A stretch of 64,000 nt of DNA from Asterella californica (Eukaryota > Streptophyta > Marchantiopsida > Marchantiales > Aytoniaceae). Below, piece after piece: positions 22,812 to 34,230 of this stretch. Numbering within the stretch: the first letter of the stretch is position 1; every line of letters begins with the position of its first letter. Location: contig JAYKYS010000001.1 of assembly GCA_036924285.1 (NCBI GenBank), forward strand, positions 41,539,501 through 41,603,500. Reading direction: 5' to 3'. Made by a program: the position numbers and the translations under genes. Under the pieces are notes generated by a model. That model did not search any database, was not told the DNA's origin, and worked only from the letters and a program-made list of their open reading frames with translations.

Positions 22812-25800
22812 CATTAATTTGATCATGACAACTTCGAATTCGTTACGATGTCCGGCGAGCGGGCGGAGTAAAATATATCAGTGAAAATACACATAACTGC
22901 ATTCGAATGCTTATATTTAGGCCGGGGGAGAATGGAAGCTGGAATGGTAGTTGCTTCCGGATGAAAAAGTACGATAGTTACAGGTACCCGTTATCTAGAA
23001 GTAAACGATTGCGTGCTTGGAATAGACTGGTCGCTTGGAATCTTTATATATTGGTTCAGCTTGCGTGCACGTGTAGGTTATGCGTCCTGCTTGTTGTTCA
23101 TTCTTGTGACAGTTCTCAGTTTAAAGTTGTCGGTAATTAAATTCTGAAGACTGTTTTCAATAGTCCTCTGCGTCCACTGGTCTGGCCATATATACAGGAC
23201 CACGATCGCGTCTAGATCTGTACTGGCAATGCAGCTTTAGCAGTAACGTGCAGCCATATGCGTGATACAGATCTAGCTATTGCAAGAGATTTGACATTTT
23301 TCTTTCGATTAGATAAGCTAACTATATCTAGTCAGTACTTGAGAACTTTAATTTGGGCTTTTGAGGAGAAATTTCCACGTTGTTTACGTATACGGCAAAA
23401 GGTATATTACGTTGGGCTTGCTCCGTCGCCCGCACATAGATCCTGATCATGATATATATTCATATGTAACTGATGATTACTGAAAGCTTAGGGTGACCCA
23501 CCAAATGAATAAGTTTAGGTATTTATATATTCTATTCCAGGTGCTCGATCCCCCCAAGAACATTGACTAGGTGCCCGAGTTTATGACTGCTATACGTGGT
23601 CCGGACCTGTGGTTTATATGACTGATGTTTAATTTGTCCTTGTTCTGTGTTTTTAACCTAAACTTCTTTAAATCTGTTGAAATGCCAGACTCAGTAATTA
23701 ATTAACACTAATCTTTGAATTGTGGCAATTCTGGCAAATTCCCAAGAAATGCCACAATTTGATTAGGCAATATCATTTTGTCATGATCAAGTGTGGCCTT
23801 CGACTGCAAGTTGCATAGATCTGCGCATGCATACATCTTTATGTTCATCGATTTCAGGAAGACAGTTTTGTACCCCCAACGAACTGAAGTCATCATCGTG
23901 ACCTCGTTGGAGACTTAAAGAATAAGTACCATGATCGCCAAACATTCAGTGACATGATAAATTTATGCTTTCCATTGTTCAGACTGAGTCTCCTTGGCTT
24001 GAAATGTCGTTGCATATCTGATTCATCTGAACTCTCTGACTCATCGGGACCGCAACTCCAGCGACACTTAGCTAGAACAAACTTTACTTGCCTTGAAACA
24101 CTGAAAATATAGACTGTGATCCTGAGAGTCACAGAGCAATCTGTCTAATGGTACTGAATTACAGTTACTGTAAAGTCCAGAATTCCAGGCAATTGCAAAA
24201 TCTATTTTCGAATTCCCTATGTGGATGCATGCCTTATATATGCAAGTGTTGGAACAGAGAGCTTTTTTATCTTTACCCTTAATTTGAGCTTTTTTACATC
24301 TACCCTTAATTTCGAGAGAGAACTGAAGTTTCCAAGCCGAATTCATGATCGTCAGCGTCATGTAGATATCGTCACATCTGCAATAACTGAACAGTTTAGG
24401 CTAGCTACCGTAGTTCGCGATCGAACTTCGAGATTTTTTATCGCACCAAACAGTGGATGTTATCTGATCATGAGCTCGACTGCGGCAACTAGTTACTTAA
24501 GTTCTAGATATCCCAATCAGTTAGCAACATCTAAATTTTCCTAGCTTGCTACTCATGACTGTGATCGAAGTTACACTCACGTTTTGTATCTTTAATTTTA
24601 TAAACGCCAAATTGTCATGATGATCCGTGTCGTACATCTGCAGGCGTCGATTTGTCTCATCTGGTTATGGTCATAACTGGAAGCTACAGTAGGCAGGTCC
24701 GCGTGCACCGTTTTGTCTTCTTCCTCCACATGTGCTAGAAGTTCAGACTGCTTCCCAAACCACCAACTGGCCATGCATGTAACTGTATCCATCTGTTGGA
24801 CTACGTACGTACAGCGATCGATATCGAATCGAAACAGTAGCTATTATAATATTTAAGTACGTCAAAAAGCTCTTACAAATAAATTAAACAAACAAGAAGA
24901 AGATAAGTACGTCCGAGTCAGCAGAATTTCGAATATATACATAATACTATGACAGATTTAGCTAGAACCGTTCCTCAATCTGTTGATCGCGGCATCTTTC
25001 AATTTCTGCAGCAGCTGATCGTGGCATCTTTCAGTTTACTGCAGCAGCTGATAATCTCAAGCACGAAATTAACAGACTTAGAACTAGAAGCTCAGTCTCC
25101 TAGTTAAAAGCTCCAGTGATGTAACAGAAATGAGGAGAATGATGATCAGAAACATACTGCAGTTCTGCATTAAGCTAGCTTCAGACAATTAATGTGAATC
25201 ACACGACTTGAGCTAGCACACCGGTTTTTGTAGTGGAAATTTATCATCGATGCTAGGTTACGTAATAAGGGAGGCAGGCACACAGATGAGTATTATTTTT
25301 CCAACAAAGCAGGAAAGCAAAAGTGCACGCACATTAGTGATTTCTACGGGTACCACTCCAATCGTGTAAATGCACTTTCATGAACTAGACGGTGACATGT
25401 CTAGTTCAGAAAGATAAAAGTAGTGTACACATACAGAAATTACCTGGAAAGTGTCAAGTACCTTCACTGCCAAAGTGGAAAGAATTCGAAGTGATGACAT
25501 GTATTTACGTACGATGGAGACTGTTTGACAGAAACTAAATCTACTAGGTGTGAGAAAACCTTCGCACAACACAAAAGTTATCTTCTGTTCGGAAATTAAA
25601 AAGAACCAGAAGTTTAATACAAAAACACTCACCTCCGCCTGGGGCCTAAGCTGGCGTTTCTTTGGTGTTGGAGTGAACTCGAAATTTCAATTTAGTTATA
25701 AAGATATGTTAAGAGCATGCACCATTCCTTGATCAGCTCGTTCGGTTGTTCACTTTACAACAGAGTCCTTCATGTCCGGTTGATGGCATGGCCTTTGCAG

Positions 25801-26072
25801 CTACTTTCAGAGCACTGCTACAATAATCTATATAGCAGTGTCCATCAATCGACTTGGAGTGCACTCGAGGAATCAAAGTTATAAACATCAGAGTACTGGA
25901 TCATCTTAATCATGAGCGACTCGTGACTCACTGATCAACTACTTACTCGATCGAGTGGGTCCTTGGAGCTAGACGGAACTGATAATTAATTACACAGGAG
26001 AAAAAAACTTGATTGCGTCTATCCTAGAAAGAAACTATGCAATCAAGAGGGTGTATGATGGTGACTTTAATT
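22812..26072. other. Gene-free stretch with two small tandem repeats
   Basis: No convincing gene. A 28-bp unit (gagcttttttatctttaccc and relatives) is duplicated at 24259-24315. A unit of about 35 bp with ggcatctttca and ctgcagcagct is duplicated at about 24984-25053. Frames on both strands are short and unsupported. Confidence 0.5.
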
Positions 26073-26330
26073 CACACATTTTTCATTTCTAGAGAAATTA
26101 CTTTCTCATGCTGGAAACTGTAGGTGAAGCTTTCAGAGTTCCTCTGTGTAGAATGAAATTACACCATGGTATCCCTATTACCTCTGATGGTGCAAAGTCA
26201 CACCTTTTTCATTTCCAGAGAAATTACCTTCTTGATGATGCTAACTGTTGGAGAAGTTTACAGAGTTCATTATGTAGTAAGAAATTATCCCATTGCATCT
26301 ATATTACTTTCTACAAAAGTAAAGTAATCT
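26073..26330. repeat. 126-bp imperfect tandem repeat
   Basis: Unit 1 starts at 26073 and unit 2 at 26199, both with cacac, tttttcattt and agagaaatta at the left and gaaatta then tattac at the right. A weak third partial copy (gaagttactccatggtccat) is seen at about 26430. It sits beside the transposase remnant and may be subterminal sequence of that element, which is a guess. Confidence 0.65.
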
Positions 26331-27436
26331 GTATCAAATGTGCAGCCGGTTGAGGGGAATGATATTACCTTGTCCCAGGCTTGTCTATAGTAGTTGAAAT
26401 TGGTGGAATTTTTGGAACTAATGACATAAGGTGAAGTTACTCCATGGTCCATCACTATCATCTTTCTGGAAAATAAAGAACTGCGTATCAAATTCTCTCA
26501 TACATTCTTTCTCATACAAAAAATAAACATAATCATTTTATTTAACACACATCTCATATAGATCCTATAACCATCCACTATAGTCGCATTGCAGATGTTA
26601 CTTCCTAGTTGTAATTCCAGCCGCACAGAGTCTGGACTGTTGCTGTTGATCGGCTGATGATGAGATGGACCAAACTCATTCTTGTGAAGTAGTCTACTTC
26701 GAGGAGAGATTGTTTTCCTATTTTTCATACGTTACTGAACCATGATGTTAAGAAGAACAGTTGGTGCATTCCTGCAAACTCATGGATGAAAAAACTATGG
26801 GTCTTACACTTCAAAGGTATTTCCTAGAGATCATAATTTTCAACTACAGCAAGATTTTCTCTCTTGTAGGTTTTTTTTCTCACAAACACACCGCGAAAAG
26901 GTCTGATGAAATATCGAAACTTATCTTCATTGGAGTCGTCCATCACACCAACATCCCTCCAATACTTCTTCAGATGGATATGATGACAAGCATCAGTATC
27001 CATCTTTATCTCAAGCATCTTCTTAGGACCCACGGCAATGCCTTTAGAAGCTACATGTACACACGAGAACTTAGAACATCTTGGTTCAAGAAATGACAGA
27101 AGTTTGGCTAGATCTTCAGCTTTTTGGATGCTCGACAACACACATACTCTACGCTGTTGTCATACTCATAAGAGCAACCATATTTTGGCATATATTCAAG
27201 AATTCTAAGATATAGAGATTTTTCTAGAAGGTGGATCGCCGGTTGAGATTTATTAAATCATCATAGTCACTTCATAACTGATCATGACAGGAATACTTGG
27301 TATAAGAATACTTGGTATAAGAAACGTTCGACAGGAATACTTGGTATAAGAAATCTCAGAAGACTCATGTTGGTGGTTATCGCATTGTATGTGGTCACTT
27401 ATCTCTCGAATCATATACCCAAAACACATCATGAGA

Positions 27437-28094
27437 TCAGTGTTCTTCAATGTCATCAAAAAGAGCAATTATAAGCATAACATCAAACGTGTTACACGTA
27501 CTGATGTTGAACCCATATAGATCATATAGACAGAGTCGGGATGAAAGATCCGTTAGTCCACTCTTCTGTCTAATTTCATCTCTCTGTTCTTGATTAACAC
27601 AAATATCTAATAAAGAAACAATTTGTATCATCTCTTCTATATTTCTCTTAGTTGACTTATGTTGAAAATGAAATCTATTATGAGGATACTGAATCTGATT
27701 TGAAGTATCAGCCTTTGTTGACTTGACTACACATCTTCTACAACCACCATATCTCTTAAACAACTTACCAGCTATTTTACATTGAGCAGGATGATCTCCT
27801 ATCCAAAGCAAAAGCATACATATCATAGTTATCTCTTCATCCCTTCTTCTTGATATATTCTCTTCTCCCACATGTACATATTTGAACTTAAACTCTTCTA
27901 GAAAAGATTTGGAAAGATCCATATACAAAGATTTTAAAAATGCTTCTAAGATATGCATATCCTTTTGTTTCTATATACGTTTGGAATGCATTAGAATGAA
28001 GTAGAACTTTCCTAACATTCATGATTACCAACTCAATGGTCGAGCAATCCTTTTGAACGCTGGATGCTGCTTGGAAACCATCCCAATGTCTCAT
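27437..28094 (-). pseudogene. CACTA (EnSpm/Tnp2-like) transposase fragment, frameshifted
   Basis: The minus-strand frame 28094-27888 contains HWDGFQAAS...VQKD...IELVI. It overlaps, in a different frame, 27958-27437 with LEAFLKSL, then LLWIGDHPAQCKIAG, YGGCRRC and LCLYDLYGFNI. The order HWDGFQ, then GDHPAQ...GCRRC, then LYDLYGFN is what I associate with Tnp2-like transposases of CACTA-type DNA transposons, where the Cys-x-x-Cys follows a conserved D/H-P-A segment. At least one frameshift (about 27950) and missing ends make it a remnant. Further minus-strand coding debris may extend to about 28500 (a frame at 28442-28188) and down to about 26824. The family assignment is from memory of the motif order and is only moderately secure. 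Confidence 0.45.
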
Positions 28095-28187
28095 GAGAGC
28101 AATATTAAATGGTTCTACTTACAGGATAAAGAGTTTTGAATTAGTATTCATGTATCCAATAACATTTCAATCATATCAAAGATAATT

Positions 28188-28500
28188 TTAGTGACCTCCA
28201 TATGTTGGTCCATGAGAGAAGGAGTTCATATCAAGAAGAATTAGTATGTTCAAACATTTATAATAATCTAGAAATCTAGAGAACTCAGCAAAATACATTA
28301 AATTCATAAGAGATCTTAGCTTCACTTGCGTAGGTTGTTGAGAAATCGAATCTGAATATACAGTACATGGAAAAGAATAAATGTTGGTAGTCCTATCAAA
28401 ATCTGCTATTGTCAACAGATCTTCAAATTTAGTTGGCCACACTCATAGTTGCACAATACATACAGACTATTGGCAATTTTCAACATTTGGACTGATCCTC
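28188..28500 (-). pseudogene. Possible N-terminal debris of the CACTA-like element
   Basis: A minus-strand frame with MWPTKFEDLL...FDRTTNIYSFPC...SISQQPTQ runs from 28442 to 28188, just upstream of the transposase fragment and in the same orientation. It is position-consistent with the N-terminal part of the same element. No motif in it is diagnostic. Confidence 0.25.
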
Positions 28501-28649
28501 GAAACTAACACACCTCTTGAACTTTTTTTCATGCTAGAATTGCTGTATAAATTCTGGAGCTTGTTCCGTATCTACATTATGCCGCTCATCTCAATGCCTC
28601 CAACAGTTCAACACATCGTGATAGAATGTTCTACTTTTGAACATTAGTT

Positions 28650-30100
28650 CTAAAATCTTTTTGTTCGCTACCAGAACGGTAGGTTGCACCTTTTTCCGAT
28701 TGGAGAGCCACTGAACACACAGTTTGGGCGAGGAAGCATGAGAAGTCTATCTCAGATTACTGCGGCTGCAACTGTAAATGCATTGATGGCACCATCTGTA
28801 AATTCTGATGTATATGTCGGACACGTTGAAGTTTCTTCCAGTCCTACGTTGCTAGATAGGACTATTGAGAAGAAAAATGTCCAAGTTCCTTCTGAAATAC
28901 TAAAGAGAGGAGTTGAGACTATCCGCAGAATCACATGATGGAGAGATCTTGTTGACGTTGCGTCTATCAAAGCATTCTTAGACGTGGATAGACACATTCA
29001 CTGGCATGATGCTTCTGTGGAGGAAAAGAGACGGCGAGAAGCCTCTGAACTTGATACTGGAGTTCCAGAGGAGACTCGGGACAGACGAAGAGCTACAAGG
29101 AGGCGAGCAGCTCCTCTAGAAGACATCCCGTCTACTTCTGTAGCTCCTCCACCTGCACCAGGTCCGATGGAGGACGTGCAGAGATCTCAGCAGGAACCAA
29201 TGACTGTTGGTAGACGGTTTACTGCCCAAGAGAAAGAGAAGGGACCGGCTTACAAGTTGACAGCAGACATAGAAACTTCTACTGATCTGAAGAGTGGTAT
29301 TGCGAAGAGAGAGTTTCACGAGATGATCATCGACATCATTAAGCGGAAGAGACAGGTGATGTCCGAGCAAGTAGAAAGTCAGATGATAGATGCAATAGGA
29401 GCTTCTATAAATGATGTAAAGTTTGGAAAGGTGCATTTTCATAAAGATGATGACACGAGATACCAGCAAGAAGTGTTGGTTGCTGGTACCAACATTGCTG
29501 AATTTGAGGATGAAGAAGCTGGCAACGAAAGTCCAGCTACTGATAGTGACTTCAAAAAAAGGCATTGGGCTCGGGTTACGACTGCTACATGAGTTCGCCT
29601 TGGAAGTCTTGATCTGTTGCTGCTTTAGTTGATCACGGATCTGAGATCAACATCATGTCACGAGAGGTATACGAGAGAGGTCAGTGGTCTATCGAGTTGA
29701 ACCATGGTTGGGTGTTACGTGCTGCAAACAAACAGAAAGGTGAGCTATACGACGCTTGTCCTAACGTGAAGGTGAAGATAGGTGATGTGGATGTAGATTA
29801 GCACTTCTTCGTGCAATCTTCTGCTTCATATCTTGTGATTCTTGATCAGCCTTATATCACTACAGTTAGAATGAAGATCAAGGTGATGGATGATAGGTCT
29901 CACTATGCTAGGATTCGTAGTCCAAATGATAGACGTTATGTGCAGTTTCTAACCATTCGTACAAATCACGAACGAAACCGATAGACTTTGAGAGATTCTC
30001 CTATCTGTAGGAGTAAGGATTTTCAGAAACCACTCTTGTAGGACGGGATAACAAGAGTGATGGATCTGCTACTACTATGATCCCGCTTGAGCAGCCTGTG
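28650..30100 (+). pseudogene. Family-1 gag C-terminus and aspartic protease
   Basis: The first part (28684-29592, two frames) reads through NTQFGRGSMR..., an Arg-rich linker (ETRDRRRATRRRAA) and KREFHEMIIDIIKRKRQ, which matches from memory the gag-to-protease region of this Gypsy family. The protease follows at about 29620 in another frame, with LVDHGSEINIMS: the catalytic Asp (29631-29633) is followed by His-Gly instead of the usual Ser/Thr-Gly. It continues with LNHGWVLRAAN and, after a stop at about 29799, FFVQSSASYLVILDQPYIT and HYARIRSPNDRRYVQFLTI. The minus-strand fragment at 34231-35420 carries a homologue of the last segment. Confidence 0.7.
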
Positions 30101-30184
30101 GGATCATAGGAGGCTGACGAAGAGGTTGCTCAAGATTCAGAGAATAGTTTTGATGATTGGAGTGCGTTCACGCGAGTAGAGGAT

Positions 30185-31384
30185 TTGACTGAGAAGAGTA
30201 AAAGGCAGATGGAAAAATATGCAGCACATCTGCGTTGTACAAGAGTTCCGAATGAAGGTGAGGTGATTTCTGGTGTTTACAAGGAGTTTGTAGACGTACA
30301 ATCTTCTGTTCGCTGGCTGGATGATGTAGATAGGTTAATAGAGCAGATGGGAGGAAGTGTGGTGATTCTCATCCACTCTCGTAAAGTCTATGAGGAGGTT
30401 ATCTCGTGCTTACTATCTTGTCCTCGTCCGAGACTGGGTAGATGAAAGGATGCAATCTGCTGGTGTGGCTCTTGTGAAGAAGTAGAGATTCACACCAAAT
30501 ACAAAACAGTAGCGAAGAAGGTGAAACCAGTGGCGATCCAATTACTTGTTGATTCACAACAGTAGATGGAGTTAGCAGCCACTGTGCCTGTACTGAGAGA
30601 TCTTAAACAGATAAGACACAAGTTTACTCAAGAGACACTCGAGCAACTCCAGATAGGAGAGGTGGCTTCTTGACTGAAGTGGAAAAATGAGCTTTTGAGT
30701 TGATGATAGTTAGCCATGGTAAGACATTCTTTCTCAGTTGGAGAGATTGGTCGTGTGGATCCTAGTGTGATAGCTCGGATGGTTATCTTCACTGTTTCTC
30801 ACTTACCTTGGGACTTGAAGCTGATTCCAGTCCCTCGTCCCTTGCTACAGAATGTGATTGAGTTACTGAAGGAGAGGATGCGGATGGGTATTCTTGAACC
30901 ATCTATGGCTCCGTACTCTAGCCGATGGTTCACAGTACCTAAGAAGACAGGAGCTTTACGCTTCATCCAAGACTAACAGCTTGTAAACAACATCACGATT
31001 CAAAACGTTGGAACAGGACTTGTGGTTGATGAAGTAGTTGAAGTATTTGCCAAGAGATCGATCTATTCTATTGGAGATCTGTTTTTTGATTACGATCAAT
31101 TTGAGCTTGCTTTGGAGAGTAGAGACTTGACTACCATGCGTTCACCTTTGAAGTTGATGCGGATGTGTACTCTTTCTCGGGGCACGACAAACTCAGTAGC
31201 TCATATGCAAAATGCGATGCATAAGGTGTTACGGGAGTTTGTACCTGAGATCATTATCTCATTTTTGGATGATATCCCATGAAAGACTATCCGGTGGAGG
31301 ACAAAGACGAAGCTGTGACTTCTGATGGTTGCAGTAAGTTCATTGCAAACCACATTCGAGATGTGAAAAAGATTCTAAATACGC
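30185..31384 (+). pseudogene. Family-1 reverse transcriptase, with a deletion
   Basis: The linker frame at 30185-30445 (NEGEVISGVYKEF) leads to a polymerase region with VIFTVSHLPWDL, IPVPRPLL, MGILEPSMAPYSSRWFTVPKK and LRFIQD, then after a stop DLFFDYDQFELALESRDLTTMRSP and FLDDIP near 31270. FLDD stands in the place of the YxDD active site. Stops interrupt it at about 30974 and 31280. Past ILNTLEEVHLTLSREE (about 31400) the sequence jumps directly to the start of the RNase H region, so roughly the thumb and connection segments are missing compared with what I recall of relatives. Inactive. Confidence 0.75.
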
Positions 31385-32058
31385 TTGGAAGAGGTACACC
31401 TCACTCTTTCAAGAGAAGAGGTTTATTGGCGGCAAGAACATCACGAGACGATGGAGCAGCAGAAAGAGATTCTCAAGTCTCCACCTGTACTAAGGAGACT
31501 TAACTACGAAAGCGTACGACTTATCATGCTTACTTTTGACACGAGTCTGAAGGCGATTGGATGGGCAGTTGGCCACGAAGACGCAGATGGTGTGCGGTTT
31601 GTTTCTAGGTTTGGAGCTCGAATCTTAACAGATAGGCAACGTAACTATCCTCAAGTGAAGCGTGAGTTGTGGAGAGCTGTTACTGTATGAAGATAGATCG
31701 AGAGTTCTTGATAGGTGCTCATGTGGTTTTAGAAACTGATTGTTTGTCTTTGCTAGGTATAACAGCAAACTGTAATACTCCAGACATAGCAATGCTACGA
31801 TGGATTGCTTATATCCGAAATATGAACCCTGAGCTGAAACATATAGCAGGAAAGAATAATCCTGTTGCAGACATGTTATCTAAGGCTCATTATACAGATG
31901 AGGATGAGATGATTACAGAAGTCAAAGATGAAGAGAAGAGAGACGTTTGGTGCCAACTTGGTCAGCACACTTCAAACTTGGAACCACTGCTGTTCAACGA
32001 GGAGTTCTGCACGGAGAAATTCTGCGACATTGGATTGTATCTGAGTTCATTATGCTGA
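31385..32058 (+). pseudogene. Family-1 RNase H domain
   Basis: Frame 31385-31690 holds LTFDTSLKAIGWAVGHED and FGARILTDRQRNYPQVKRELW, and frame 31669-32058 continues with LIGAHVVLETDCL, MLRWIAYIRNMNPELKHIAGKNNPVADMLSKA. The Asp of TFDTS, Glu of KREL, Asp of ETDCL and Asp of VADML occupy the positions expected for the four acidic residues of a Gypsy RNase H. One frameshift separates the two halves at about 31680. Confidence 0.75.
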
Positions 32059-33365
32059 CGAGAACGCTGGAGTGATACAGAGTTCAAGGAGATCAGATAA
32101 AAGGCGTACGGTTATCTTCTACGTGAAGGTTAACGTCCGAAGAGAAGAGATGGAATGCTTACTAGAGTGGTGGATGATCAATCGACGAAGTGGCATCTGC
32201 TTAAGGAGTTTCATGACACCTTGTGGGCTAGGTACCGTGGAGTCTGGCCTACATACACGAAGATGAAGGAGCGATATTGGTGGAAGGGTTTGTATAAAAA
32301 TGTAGTGGATTTTGTTGTGTCGTGTCTACACTAAAGTCCCTTATAGAGATGGACTTGTACCTACCTCTTCACCTAGTATTCATTTTTCGTGGATCCTTGA
32401 TCTTGTGATGATGCCGTCGGAACTATGAGGAATGCGTTACTTGGTGTTGGTTCGAGAAGATCTCTCCAACTACGTGGAGGGACGAGCACTACGGACGAAG
32501 ACTACAGAGAATATATGTAGGTTTGTGCTTGAAGATATCTCTGTCGTTATGGATCTTTTGGAAGATTACGAGCAGATAGGGGCGAGTTGAGAGACGCAGA
32601 AGCGACGGAATTCTTTCCTCGTTATGGAGTAAAGCTTTGGCTTACTACTGCTATGAATCCAGAAGACATTGGTAAGAGTGAACAAGGACACCCTTCTATT
32701 GTTCACGCTTTAGTGAAAGCATGTGATGGTAAGCCTAGAGAATGGCTGAAATTACTTTCATTTGTTTTATGGGCTGATAGAACTACACACTGTACTACGA
32801 CTGGTTATATGCCAGTTGAGTTTATGTTGAGGCAGAAGCCAATCATGCTTGCTGAGAAGGACTTTCCTACGTGGGCTACGCTACCGTTGGAAGATGTTAT
32901 AGATCATATTTCACTCTTTGCTTTACAAACTAGGCAGTTGGAGGGACGGGAGGAGGATCTTGCTGAGGCACAAGAGAAATTGAAGGTGACTCGAGTCAGA
33001 AATAAAGAGCGTTTTGGCAAGACTCACCGACTACGACCGAAGTCAATACGTGTTGGTATTGGGTTCTGGTGTATGATAGCACGCTGGAGAACAAGCATTC
33101 TACACTTCGTAAGTTCTCACAAAGATGGTTCGGGCCTTATGTTATGCTAGATGTTTATGAGAATGTCACTTATAGTTTACCTGAGCTGGATGGTACTCCC
33201 TTGAAACTATCTGTGGCTGGCAAACGAGTGAAGTTGTTCAAACAACGTGGTGGATCAGTAGATTTGTTCAACTTTGTGGAGTATGAGCAAAGGATGACAA
33301 GAGACGAGGACGCTCCGACAACTAAAGAGGTTGAGGCGGAGGAGAGTGACGATGATGAAGAGTAG
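32059..33365 (+). pseudogene. Family-1 integrase, fragmented
   Basis: Remnants in several frames include RYWWKGLYKNVVDFVVSCLH (about 32270-32330, the zinc-binding region), HFSWILDLVMMPSEL (about 32385) and LVLVREDLSNYVEGRALRTKT (core start). A longer frame at 32587-33150 has LKLLSFVLWADRTTHCTTTGYMPVEFMLRQKP and LEGREEDLAEAQEKL...NKERFGKTHRLRP. The last frame (33069-33365) holds the C-terminal GPY-like part (RWFGPYVMLDVYENVTYSLPELDG) and an acidic end. Stops near 32333 and 32427 and frameshifts disable it. A homologous C-terminal piece on the minus strand lies at 36708-37201. Confidence 0.75.
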
Positions 33366-33423
33366 ACAGAAAGATGAAGAGGTTGGCACATGCCAGGGGA
33401 TGTGCAGGTTTAGAGGGGGTGGA

Positions 33424-34230
33424 TGTCGTGATGGTCAAATTCTTGATAGATTTGGAGCAATACAGAAGGAGTTATGGCAGATTGAAGTTCAGACTGTGTC
33501 AGAATTGCATCACTTTTGTTGATTTTGGAGTTTTCGGTGTCAATCGCAACAGAATTGAGAAAATCGCTTCAAACCTTCGTGGTCGCGTTCATTGTCAGCA
33601 AGGCTACGACTGTCCACAAATTTTCATGTCAATTGAGTGAGTGAGTAATTCAAGACGACCGCTGAAGCAAAGGGGGTCTGAAAAGCTCTCAATCTAGAGC
33701 AGCAACTTCAAAGAACGAGATCTGGAGAACTGTGTAGAATCAGGAGGTCAAATTTCACAAGGATGTTCAGCATGCTGTAGACTCCAAATCCTGTAAGAAT
33801 CATCGGAAGTTATTGAGCCAATTCTTTGTTCTAGGTCGAAATAGCTGTTTGGGTACTTGAAATTATCATAATTTCTTTGCTCAGAACGTTTCTGCCCATA
33901 TCTCAATGCTCTATTTGATCTCAGGCTGAAATTTCGTATGTGTATTCTGTAGGACCTCAGTTACATGTAGGAGAAGTTCTGAAGCCTAAACCATCGTATG
34001 TTTCTCATTCTACACAGTTAAAGTTCATTGTCTGATCTTATTATTGCTAGTTCGATCTGATTTTCATTTTTTTGAACATACTAGAGGATCCATGCGACCT
34101 GTGTGAAGGTTTATAGTGCCCTTATGATTTGAAGCATACCTCTGTAGTAAGCAATCACAGCTTGAACCTCAACACTTCTTCGAGTAGACCACCACGGTCA
34201 GAAGTCCAACTTCTCTGAGTAGACGTAACA
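33424..34230 (+). repeat. Family-1 LTR A (807 bp, internally deleted)
   Basis: It begins TGTCGTGATG directly after a purine tract (agagggggtgga) and ends near GTAACA at 34230. It aligns with LTR C (41902-43264, 1363 bp) at both ends: the right part from ctgaaaagctctcaatctagag to agtagacg matches throughout. About 555 bp following the first 15 bases are missing relative to LTR C. Confidence 0.8.

Larger units (their letters stand above)
28650..34230 (+). mobile_element. Family-1 Ty3/Gypsy retrotransposon, 5'-truncated and decayed
   Basis: Reading rightward one meets gag C-terminal sequence, protease, reverse transcriptase, RNase H, integrase, a purine tract and one LTR, the Ty3/Gypsy order. 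The 5' LTR and the gag N-terminus are missing: coding similarity starts at about 28650, just past where the gag zinc knuckle would be. Many stops and frameshifts and a deletion in the reverse transcriptase make it inactive. Related fragments lie at 34231-37201 and 48462-49436. Confidence 0.8.

Noticed and set aside
26761..27141. Overlapping frames of 105-111 codons on both strands
   Set aside because: The minus-strand one could be further transposase debris, but nothing in it is diagnostic; the plus-strand one is its shadow. Not annotated as genes.
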